Of a stretch of DNA of 54,228 bases, positions 9,292 through 16,896 are shown one piece after another. Position 1 is the stretch's first letter; each line of letters opens with the position of its first letter. Source of the stretch: Sphingobium sp. CECT 9361 (GTDB lineage: Bacteria > Pseudomonadota > Alphaproteobacteria > Sphingomonadales > Sphingomonadaceae); assembly GCF_918741285.1 (NCBI RefSeq), contig NZ_CAKKNC010000023.1:1-54228 (forward strand). Direction: 5' to 3'. The position numbers and the translations under genes were made by a program. The notes below the pieces were generated by a model. It did not search any database. It saw only the letters and a program-made list of their open reading frames with translations, and was not told the origin of the DNA.

Positions 9292-10059
9292 TCAGACCGT
9301 CTCAACCCATAAACGCCGCGCAATTTGCTCTGATGTTTGCGTGAGCTTTCGAAGCAGGGCGTCGTGGGATTTCTCAAACTTCCGCTGATCGATGCTTGAG
9401 ACGGATAGAGCCAGCGTAGCGGAGCGATCGGGTTGCAAGATGGGGACAGCCAGGCAGCAAAGATCGGGAGCGATCTCGCGATCGTCGATTGCATAGCCCG
9501 AGGCTCTGACGGTTTGCAGATGTTCGCGAAGCGCGTCCGGATCAACGATAGTATTTTGCGTCAAGCGCACGAAAGGTCCGCCGGACAAATAGCGTTGCCG
9601 GTCCGCCTCGGACAGATAGGCAAGCAGCACCTTGCCAATGCCGGAACAATAGGATTCGAGCTGCATGTCTTCGCGGGTGAGCAAGCCGTCGTCGACACGC
9701 CCTTCCTTGACCAGGTAGGTCGTCATGTCTCCTTCCAGGACGCCCAGATGGACGGTATGCCCCACCGATTTGGCAAGTTTCCGTATCAGTGGTCGTGCAA
9801 TTTCCGCATGAATGTGATGAGGATCGACCGATGCCAGCATATGTAAAATCCGGGGCCCGGCGACATAATGGCCTCGTCGACACGCGCGCAATTGGCCAAA
9901 TTCCTCAAGAGACTTGACTATACGGTAGACAGTCGCGCGCTTGAGGTTGAGCTGTCGCCCGATTTCATGCGCCGGTCTGCGCCCTTGATCGAGAATGATG
10001 CACTCGAGGAGGTCCAGCGAGCGATCGAGCGAGTTTAGCCTGGGTGTACCTTGTCTCAT
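9292..10059 (-). CDS. IclR family transcriptional regulator
   Basis: A 255-residue protein with an N-terminal winged HTH (LECIILDQGRRPAHEIGRQL, LKRATVYRIVKSL) and the IclR effector domain (GHTVHLGVLEGD, ESYCSGIGKVLLAYL). The ATG at 10059 gives the usual family length; the frame is open upstream to 10212, but that would run into the divergent mhpD gene. It is divergent from mhpD across 86 bases, so it most likely controls the mhpD-F-E-reductase unit and possibly itself. Confidence 0.87.
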   Translation of the reverse strand: MRQGTPRLNSLDRSLDLLECIILDQGRRPAHEIGRQLNLKRATVYRIVKSLEEFGQLRACRRGHYVAGPRILHMLASVDPHHIHAEIARPLIRKLAKSVGHTVHLGVLEGDMTTYLVKEGRVDDGLLTREDMQLESYCSGIGKVLLAYLSEADRQRYLSGGPFVRLTQNTIVDPDALREHLQTVRASGYAIDDREIAPDLCCLAVPILQPDRSATLALSVSSIDQRKFEKSHDALLRKLTQTSEQIARRLWVETV

Positions 10060-10145
10060 TTCGTGAGTTATACGGAGTAAAGCGTGATTGAGCCAGCGCA
10101 GACTCCTTATTACGTCGACTAGCGATATCTTGTTTAGGAGTGACG

Positions 10146-10931
10146 ATGGTGAACACATCCATCTGGAACGATCTGGCCGCGCGGCTTCGCGAGGCATATG
10201 CCGGTCAGGCAATTCCCCCGATGCGCGATGACCTCGATCCCCGTGATGTAGAAGCAGCCTATGCCATCCAGGCTATCAACACGCGCTTTTGGGAAGCGGC
10301 GGGACGCCGGATTATCGGGCGCAAGGTCGGGCTGACAGCGAAGGCGGTGCAGCAGCAACTCGGCGTCGATCAGCCGGATTTCGGTGTCCTGTTCGAGGAT
10401 ATGGAATTGCCTGATGGCGATGCACTGCCATCAGGCAGGCTACTCCAACCGAAAGCGGAAGCCGAGGTCGCGTTTGTCATTGGCGACGATTTTCCAGCCC
10501 ACACCGTTACCCGCGAGGAGCTTGCGGCGGCGGTCGAGAGCGTGGTTGCAGCCATCGAGATCGTCGACAGCCGGATCGCGGACTGGAAAATCACCTTCGC
10601 CGACACCGTCGCCGATAACGGTTCTTCCGCGATGTTCGTTCTTGGCAAGGACCGCAAGCCGCTTGCCGGGCTGGACCTTTGGACATGCGGCATGGCGCTG
10701 GAAGTCAACGGCGCCGTGGCCTCGCTCGGTGCCGGTGTGGCCTGCCTCGGTCATCCGCTGAACGCGGCGACCTGGCTGGCCAACACGCTGGCCGAACGCG
10801 GCGAGCCGCTGCGCAAGGGCGATGTCGTGCTGACGGGCGCGCTCGGTCCCATGGTGGCGCTGCAGCCGGGCGACAGCGTGAAGGCCACAATTGGCGGGCT
10901 CGGCTCCGTCGGTTTCACTTACGAAAGCTAG
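10146..10931 (+). CDS. mhpD: 2-keto-4-pentenoate hydratase
   Basis: A 261-residue member of the fumarylacetoacetate-hydrolase-like hydratase family. It adds water to 2-hydroxypenta-2,4-dienoate to give 4-hydroxy-2-oxovalerate. Residues K60 (GRKVGLT), E105 and E107 (KAEAEVAF) and E138 (AIEIVDSR) match the metal-binding and active-site positions expected. The ATG at 10146 has TAGGAG five bases upstream and is preferred over a GTG six bases earlier. It is the first gene of the lower meta-cleavage unit and is followed four bases later by mhpF. Confidence 0.9.
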   Translation: MVNTSIWNDLAARLREAYAGQAIPPMRDDLDPRDVEAAYAIQAINTRFWEAAGRRIIGRKVGLTAKAVQQQLGVDQPDFGVLFEDMELPDGDALPSGRLLQPKAEAEVAFVIGDDFPAHTVTREELAAAVESVVAAIEIVDSRIADWKITFADTVADNGSSAMFVLGKDRKPLAGLDLWTCGMALEVNGAVASLGAGVACLGHPLNAATWLANTLAERGEPLRKGDVVLTGALGPMVALQPGDSVKATIGGLGSVGFTYES

Positions 10932-10935
10932 GATT

Positions 10936-11879
10936 ATGGGCACGAAGACGAAAGTCGCGATCATCGGCTCGGGCAATATTGGCACCGACCTGATGATCAA
11001 GGTCATGAGACTGTCCGACACGCTAGAGATGGCCGCGTTCGTGGGCATCGATCCCGAATCCGACGGGCTGAAGCGGGCCCGGCGCATGGGCGTGCCAATC
11101 ACGCCCGGGGGCGTGGAAGGCCTGATCGCCATGCCGGAATTTTCTGAGATCGAGATCGTGTTCGATGCGACGTCGGCCGGGGCGCACAAGCATCACGATT
11201 CGCTGCTGCGCGCGGCGGGCAAGCGCGTGATCGACCTGACGCCTGCGGCCATCGGCCCCTATACGATCCCGCCCGTCAACGGCAGCGCCAATCTCGACGC
11301 GCCCAACGTCAACATGGTGACCTGCGGCGGGCAGGCGACGATCCCGATCGTCCACGCGATCAACCGCGTCGCCAAAGTGCATTACGGCGAGATCGTCGCG
11401 TCCATCGCGTCCAAGAGCGCCGGGCCCGGCACCCGCGCCAATATCGACGAGTTCACCGAAACCACCAGCCAGGCAATCGTCGATGTCGGCGGAGCGACGC
11501 GGGGCAAGGCGATCATCGTGCTGAACCCGGCCGAACCGCCGCTGATTATGCGCGATACCGTCTATTGCCTTGCGAGGACGGCGGTCAGGCGTTAATCGCG
11601 CAATCGGTCAAGGACATGGTCGCCCAGGTGCAGACTTATGTTCCCGGCTATCGGCTGAAGCAGGAGGTCCAGTTCGAGCATATCGGTTCGAACCAGCCGC
11701 TACGCATTCCCGAGATGAACGGCGAGTTCACCGGGCTCAAGGTCTCCGTCTTCCTCGAAGTGGAGGGCGCGGCCCACTATCTCCCGGCCTATGCCGGCAA
11801 TCTCGACATCATGACGTCGGCGGCGCTCAGGACCGCCGAACGCATGGCGGCCAGAATGCATGAAGGAAGCGCGGCATGA
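10936..11879 (+). pseudogene. mhpF: Acetaldehyde dehydrogenase (acylating), frameshifted
   Basis: The gene encodes CoA-acylating acetaldehyde dehydrogenase, the partner of the MhpE aldolase, converting acetaldehyde to acetyl-CoA with NAD. The N-terminal part reads GSGNIGTDL at residues 11-19 and the catalytic Cys130 in MVTCGGQA. After residue 211 (DTVYCL) the frame is lost and ends at 11595. The C-terminal part continues in the neighbouring frame as CEDGGQALIAQSVKDM to the stop at 11879. One extra T in the TT at 11570-11571 would restore CLCEDGG, so a single-base deletion explains the break. It overlaps mhpE by four bases. It could be a true lesion or a homopolymer sequencing error. Confidence 0.85.
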
Positions 11880-12904
11880 GCTTCGATCCGACCACCACCA
11901 AGCTCTATATCCAGGATGTCACCCTGCGCGACGGGATGCACGCCATCCGCCACCAGTACGGGTTGGACCACGTCCAGGCGATCGCCAGGGCGGTTGACCG
12001 GGCGAAAGTCGATGCCATCGAAGTCGCGCATGGAGACGGGCTGTCGGGTTCCTCGTTCAACTACGGCTTCGGCGCCCATACCGATTGGGACTGGATCGGC
12101 GCGGTGGCCGAGGTGCTCGAACATGCCGTCCTTACTACCCTGCTGCTGCCTGGCATCGGCACGATTCATGATCTCAAGCATGCCTATGAGCTGGGCGTGC
12201 GCTCGGTGCGGGTCGCCACCCATTGCACCGAAGCTGATGTCGCCAGGCAGCATATCGAATACGCGTGCGGGCTTGGTATGGACGTGTCGGGCTTCCTGAT
12301 GATGAGCCATATGTCGCCGCCCGACGCGCTCGCCGGCCAGGCCAAGCTGATGGAAAGCTATGGCGCGCATTGCGTCTATGTCACCGACAGCGGCGGGGCC
12401 ATGTCGATGGACGATTATGCCGCGCGGCTCCAGGCCTATGACCGGGTGCTCAAGCCGGAGACGCAGCGCGGCGTGCACGCGCACCACAACCTTTCGCTGG
12501 GCGTCGCCAACAGCATTGTCGCGGTGCAGAACGGCGCGATCCGGGTCGATGCCTCGCTGGCGGGCATGGGCGCGGGAGCGGGTAACGCGCCGCTCGAAGT
12601 ATTCATCGCGGCCGCCGACCGGATGGGTTGGAACCATGGCACCGATCTCTACGCGCTCATGGATGCGGCGGAAGAACTGGTGCGTCCGCTGCAGGACCGC
12701 CCGGTACGGGTTGACCGCGAAACGCTGACGTTGGGCTATGCCGGCGTTTATTCCAGCTTCCTGCGTCATGCAGAGAAGGCGAGTGTGGAATATGGCGTCG
12801 ATACCCGCGCGATTCTGGTCGAACTTGGTAAACGCAAAATGGTCGGTGGCCAGGAAGACATGATTGTCGATGTCGCACTTGATATGACGGCCAGGAAATC
12901 GTGA
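11876..12904 (+). CDS. mhpE: 4-hydroxy-2-oxovalerate aldolase
   Basis: A 342-residue member of the DmpG/MhpE family. It splits 4-hydroxy-2-oxovalerate into pyruvate and acetaldehyde, which the family channels to the acylating aldehyde dehydrogenase. The catalytic and metal-binding residues are present: R18 and D19 in VTLRDGMH, H22, and H201 and H203 in HAHHNLS. The start overlaps the mhpF stop by ATGA, the usual translational coupling of this channelling pair. Its stop (TGA at 12902-12904) overlaps the ATG of the flavin reductase by one base. The gene is intact, unlike both of its neighbours. Confidence 0.93.
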   Translation: MSFDPTTTKLYIQDVTLRDGMHAIRHQYGLDHVQAIARAVDRAKVDAIEVAHGDGLSGSSFNYGFGAHTDWDWIGAVAEVLEHAVLTTLLLPGIGTIHDLKHAYELGVRSVRVATHCTEADVARQHIEYACGLGMDVSGFLMMSHMSPPDALAGQAKLMESYGAHCVYVTDSGGAMSMDDYAARLQAYDRVLKPETQRGVHAHHNLSLGVANSIVAVQNGAIRVDASLAGMGAGAGNAPLEVFIAAADRMGWNHGTDLYALMDAAEELVRPLQDRPVRVDRETLTLGYAGVYSSFLRHAEKASVEYGVDTRAILVELGKRKMVGGQEDMIVDVALDMTARKS

Positions 12905-13041
12905 TGAGTTCGGAAATTCCGGAAGGGCACATCGCCCATATAAAAATAGACGAACGTTACTTTCGCCGTGTCCTCGGTAACCATCCAACCAGCGTTTGTG
13001 TTATAATATCTGGTGACGAAATGCGCCGGCCAATTACTTAG

Positions 13042-14472
13042 CACTACTTTGGCAGGTTGAGGGAACCGACTGGAATCGTCGTTGATTCTCGTGTGTCAGT
13101 GTAGGCTGACGGATCAACGGCGATGGTGGTGGACGAGGGCTGGCGGATTGATCTGGAGCGATGGCTTGAGCCTTTTCTGGCGGGGCTTTCGCATCCAGCG
13201 CGGCGCAGAATGTGCCCGCTTTATATTGAAGGTCTGATCGGTCCGGGTGACCGCAAGAGCGTTCAGCCGATGGCCGCACGGGCTGGCGATGTCGGCTACG
13301 ACCAGCTTCATCATTTTGTTGCCGCCGGGGTGTGGGATAGCGTTCCGCTCGAGGCGGCGTTGCTGAAGGAAGCGGATCGGTTGGTCGGTGATCAGGCGGG
13401 TTTTCTCGTTATCGATGACACGGCGTTGCCGAAGAAGGGGCAGCACTCTGTTGGTGTCGCCCCCCAATATGCGTCGTCGCTCGGCAAGACGTCCAACTGC
13501 CAGTCGCTGGTGTCGGTGACGCTCGCCTCGCGCGAGGTGCCGGTGATGGTGGGTCTGCGGCTCTTCCTGCCCGAGAGCTGGACGGATGATGCGGAGCGCA
13601 TGACACGGGCGCGTGTCCCGTTGGATCGACAGAAGGCTCTGACGAAGCCCGAGATCGCGATCGAGGAGATCGATCGTATCATTGCTTCTGGAGCACGGTT
13701 CGGCTGCGTGCTTGCCGACGCGGGATATGGATCGAGCGGCCCATTCCGTCAGGCGCTGAGCGAGCGCGGCCTGCTGTGGGCAGTCGGGCTTTCGCGACGT
13801 CAGAATGTCTATCCGGCCGATGTCGGCCTGGTCTTCCCCGTCGCCAAGACCGGCCGACGCCGACAATATCACATGCCCGACCAGCCTTCGGTCTCTGCCG
13901 AGTTGATGCTGTCCAGCGAAAAATGGCGGAAGATCAGTTGGCGGCGCGGCACCAAAGGCCGACTGGCATGTCTCTTCGCGGCCCGTCGCGTCCGTATCGC
14001 GGAAGGGCATAAGCACCGAATGCTCGACAATCGCATGCAATGCATGCCGGGTGACGAAGTCTGGCTCGTCGGCGAGCGGAGATCGACCGGAGAGCAGAAA
14101 TACTACGTGTCGAACTTGCCGGCCGACGCCACGCTCAAGGCACTTGCCGCCGCAATCAAGGCTAGGTGGATCTGCGAGCAGGCGCATCAGCAGCTCAAGG
14201 AGGAACTGGGCCTCGACCACTTCGAGGGTAGATCCTGGACCGGCTTACATCGACACGCCTTGATGACGATGATCGCCTACGCCTTCCTTCAATCCCGCCG
14301 CCTCCAGGCAGCGGGGCGGAAAAAAAAGAGTCGGAGGACCGCCGCCGCAACCGAGCATGCCAGCCGTTAGACAGGCTATCCTCGACCTCTTCGCACGACC
14401 CCCACCCAAGCGATGTCCACACTGCAAGCGACTGCTCACCGCGCCCTTCGAACCTAAAGTACCAAAGTAGTG
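13042..14472 (+). mobile_element. Complete IS701-family insertion sequence
   Basis: A 1431-base element. The terminal inverted repeats both begin CACTACTTTGG (13042-13052 and the complement of 14462-14472) and continue imperfectly inward. It is flanked by a direct 4-base duplication TTAG at 13038-13041 and 14473-14476, which fits the YTAR 4-base target of the IS701 family. It contains one transposase gene in the same direction as the interrupted flavin reductase. Intact ends and an exact target duplication indicate a recent insertion. Confidence 0.93.
13123..14370 (+). CDS. IS701-family DDE transposase
   Basis: A 415-residue RNase-H-like DDE transposase. The first acidic residues are in FLVIDDTALPKKG (D98/D99), the second in VLADAGYG (D199), and the glutamate in the EQAHQQLKEELGLDHFEGR segment. 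The reading frame ends early at 14370 after an A8 run (14320-14327). In the +1 frame the protein would continue PSMPAVRQAILDLFARPPPK, then CPHC, to a stop at 14468-14470 inside the right inverted repeat. A run of seven A's would join the two, so the C-terminus seems lost or reached by slippage. The catalytic core is upstream of the break and complete. Confidence 0.9.
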   Translation: MVVDEGWRIDLERWLEPFLAGLSHPARRRMCPLYIEGLIGPGDRKSVQPMAARAGDVGYDQLHHFVAAGVWDSVPLEAALLKEADRLVGDQAGFLVIDDTALPKKGQHSVGVAPQYASSLGKTSNCQSLVSVTLASREVPVMVGLRLFLPESWTDDAERMTRARVPLDRQKALTKPEIAIEEIDRIIASGARFGCVLADAGYGSSGPFRQALSERGLLWAVGLSRRQNVYPADVGLVFPVAKTGRRRQYHMPDQPSVSAELMLSSEKWRKISWRRGTKGRLACLFAARRVRIAEGHKHRMLDNRMQCMPGDEVWLVGERRSTGEQKYYVSNLPADATLKALAAAIKARWICEQAHQQLKEELGLDHFEGRSWTGLHRHALMTMIAYAFLQSRRLQAAGRKKKSRRTAAATEHASR

Positions 14473-15058
14473 TTAGGTTGTCGGAACATTCACCTCCGTT
14501 TCCATCGACCCCCCTTTGGTGGCCTTTATGCCGTCTAACGCATCGAGGAGTTGGACATCTATTCGGGAGACCGGGAAATTCTGCGTGAACGTTCTCGCGA
14601 TCGAGCATATTGATTTGTGCCAGTCCATCTTTCGTGCAGAGCCCAACGAAGCGATAGCGGGTCTGAACCTGTCGATGCAGGACGGCTTCCTGCGAGTAGA
14701 GGGAGCGTTAGCATGGGTCGGCTGTAAGATTTCGCAAATACATGATGCAGGTGACCATGAAATCGTGATTGGTTTTGTGGAATATCTGGAGGAAGGACCT
14801 CCCGGTTATCCGCTCCTGTTTTTTAAGGGGCTATACGGCAGTTTTGAAGCTCTGCCTCCCGGTCGGGATCATGCGTGATTAGCGGGTAATTTAATCGGGA
14901 TCAGGCAGGTTGGAGCGACGAAGTCCGATCGTCCTCCAAGCAAGTTGAACTTTGCGATTATCGAAGCCCGCACAGTGAGCGAGGCCGGAAGATCCAGTTC
15001 TGGTCGTCGCCATCGCCCGCCGCGCAAGCATGTTGCTCCGTCTCTCACAATTTTCGAT

Positions 15059-16408
15059 TTACACAGTTCGCACCATCACGCTCCCACATGGGGATCCGAA
15101 TCCGGCGGTGTGGCCGCATCGACCCCGACTCTTTGTGGTCCAAGCGGCGAGCCGCATCGTCTCTAGTTTCGCAGCGCCCAGAGCAAGCAGCCGCTCGATT
15201 TCATCCGATGTCCGCCGCACGGCGAGCTTCAGTGCCTCGTCAATGTGGACATAGTCCTGCGTAACATTCTGTGAGGCGTGGCCGAGCATGGCGCGGATCG
15301 TCAGCTCCGAGAAACCTAGCTCACCGGCCACGCTGCCGAAGGTATGGCGCAGCGTGTGCGGTGTGACGCCCTCGATTCCCGCCAGTGCGCAAACGCGCTG
15401 GATGCAGGCACTGACCGCCGTGAACGGCCCCGTTCCGACTTCCGAGGGGAAGGCGTGCGGATTGCCCACGATGCCGGGCTGGTTCTCGATGACCCTGACA
15501 GCCGCAGGGCCGATCGCCCGAAGCTGCGCACCCCCCTTGGTGTCCGGGAACGCGACATAGCCAGCAGCCCCGTTGACCCAGGCGCGGTGCATCGCCTGAG
15601 CTTCTTCCCGGCGGTATCCGGTCAGCAGCAGCATGCGCAGCACACCGAGAGCGACGGGGTTCTCGCCGTTGCGCTGGGCATAGGCTATCGCCTTGCCCAT
15701 TATCACGATCTCGGCGGCGCTCAGACGCCGCGTCCTCTTCTTACCAGCCAGCTTCTTCGCACCCTGCGTCGGATGAGTGTCGAGCAGGCCCTTATGCTTC
15801 GCATGTCCGATGATGGCCTGGAGCGTGCCCACGCAGCGCGCCGCGACACCGGCGCCGCCGGTCGCCATACCACCCCGGCCGCCGCTGCGCGGCTTCGCCG
15901 TCTTCCCGTCCTTCACGTCGGTCTGCATCTGCTCGGCATCCGCGATGGTCAGATGCTTCACGACCCGCTTGCCTAGGAGCGGCTTGATGTGTGTCCTGAT
16001 CCGGCTCTCATCCATGTCGAGCGACGATTTCTTGATCGGCAGGTTCTTGCGGCCGAGGATGTTCCCCGCCCGCGCTTCGGTCAGATACCAATCGCACATC
16101 TCCTCGACCGTCATACCTTTTCGCGCTTGGCGAACTTCGTCGGCGGGGTCTTCACCGCCGATGACGGCCGCCAGCTTGAGCTTGGCCTGATCGCGCGCCT
16201 GGTCGACGGTCAGCACGCCATAGCGCGCAATGTTGATACGGCGCTTGATGCCCTCGGCATTGCGATACTGGACGATGAAGGTCTTGAGGCCGGACGGCAG
16301 CACCCGCACGCCGAAGCCCTTCACCTCCGTGTCCCAAAGGACAGCCTGCTTCTTCGCCGACGGCACGAGCGCATCGATCGCGCGCTTGGTCAGTTTGCTG
16401 GTTGCCAT
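15059..16408 (-). CDS. Tyrosine site-specific recombinase (island integrase)
   Basis: A 449-residue integrase of the P4/DUF4102 type. An N-terminal arm-binding domain (KGFGVRVLPSGLKTFIVQYR) and a SAM-like core-binding domain (about 100-210) precede the catalytic domain with R266 (LLTGYRREEA), K291, H351 and R354 (HTLRHTF), H377 (MLGHASQ) and nucleophile Y386. The ATG at 16408 has a strong GGAGG eight bases upstream. It starts about 180 bases from the 3' fragment of tRNA-Gly at 16589 and is transcribed away from it. That is the layout expected for an island that integrated into a tRNA-Gly gene. All catalytic residues are present, so it may be active. Confidence 0.92.
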   Translation of the reverse strand: MATSKLTKRAIDALVPSAKKQAVLWDTEVKGFGVRVLPSGLKTFIVQYRNAEGIKRRINIARYGVLTVDQARDQAKLKLAAVIGGEDPADEVRQARKGMTVEEMCDWYLTEARAGNILGRKNLPIKKSSLDMDESRIRTHIKPLLGKRVVKHLTIADAEQMQTDVKDGKTAKPRSGGRGGMATGGAGVAARCVGTLQAIIGHAKHKGLLDTHPTQGAKKLAGKKRTRRLSAAEIVIMGKAIAYAQRNGENPVALGVLRMLLLTGYRREEAQAMHRAWVNGAAGYVAFPDTKGGAQLRAIGPAAVRVIENQPGIVGNPHAFPSEVGTGPFTAVSACIQRVCALAGIEGVTPHTLRHTFGSVAGELGFSELTIRAMLGHASQNVTQDYVHIDEALKLAVRRTSDEIERLLALGAAKLETMRLAAWTTKSRGRCGHTAGFGSPCGSVMVRTV

Positions 16409-16588
16409 CGTGATCCTCCAGTTGGAGACAAAGCTCGTCGAAAGGGGCTTTGTCTCCAAATTGTCTCCACGGGACGCCCAATTGCGTCCAGCAGCAGGAT
16501 ACGATAGGATAGGCTAAATATCAATAACTACTGAACAAATCGTAGTATGGGGTAGGCTCGGAAAGCTTGGAGAAGCCGCTCATCGAAG

Positions 16589-16633
16589 TTGCCAAGGTTG
16601 GGGTCGAGGGTTCGAATCCCTTCGCCCGCTCCA
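16589..16633 (+). other. att-like 3' half of tRNA-Gly(GCC)
   Basis: The sequence starts in a GCC anticodon loop (TTGCCAA, 16589-16595) and continues through the anticodon-stem 3' strand, variable region, T-arm (GAGGG, TTCGAAT, CCCTT), acceptor strand CGCCCGC, discriminator T and CCA at 16631-16633. The 5' half (GCGGGCG and D-arm) is absent; upstream bases cannot pair. This is what a tyrosine recombinase leaves at the distal junction after integrating into a tRNA 3' end, so the island should lie to the left, with the intact tRNA outside the window. Confidence 0.8.
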
Positions 16634-16660
16634 GTTTTTCCACGGAAAAGCAAGCAGTTA

Positions 16661-16685
16661 AGCGATCTTAGCGGATCGCTTTTTC
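16661..16685 (+). terminator. Intrinsic terminator after the tRNA-Gly fragment
   Basis: A perfect 7-bp stem, AGCGATC at 16661-16667 and GATCGCT at 16674-16680, with a six-base loop, followed by TTTTCTGTTT. It is about 28 bases past the tRNA CCA end and probably is the native terminator of the tRNA-Gly gene left on the chromosomal side of the junction. Confidence 0.7.
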
Positions 16686-16896
16686 TGTTTGTGAGCTCTG
16701 CAAAATCAAAAGTATGGGGTGCACAGGCGCTGAAATCCGCTGAAGCGGCGGTGTTTAGGTGCCTCCGGCTGAGTTAGCCTGCCGATGGGCAATTCTGTGG
16801 GCTTTGGCGATTGGTACCCGCTGTCTTACAGGCAACCATTCCGCAATCGTCGAACCCCTTTGGCTCCGGGCTGCGTAAGCCCTCACCTTGACCCCA

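Larger units (their letters stand above)
12904..14878 (+). pseudogene. Flavin reductase-like gene interrupted by an IS701-family element
   Basis: Two segments make one flavin reductase-like domain protein. The 5' part at 12904-13041 begins MSSEIPEGHIAH and includes GNHPTSVCVIIS. The 3' part at 14473-14878 reads VVGTFTSVSIDPPLVAFMPS and ends in a typical C-terminus. Together they give about 180 residues, the family size (HsaB/HpaC-like NAD(P)H:flavin reductases). Such a reductase would supply reduced flavin to the monooxygenase at 1537. The insertion lies in the conserved flavin-binding part, so no functional product is expected. Removing the IS and one TTAG leaves an in-frame TAG at codon 46. 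The start is coupled to mhpE by a TGATG overlap. Confidence 0.85.
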
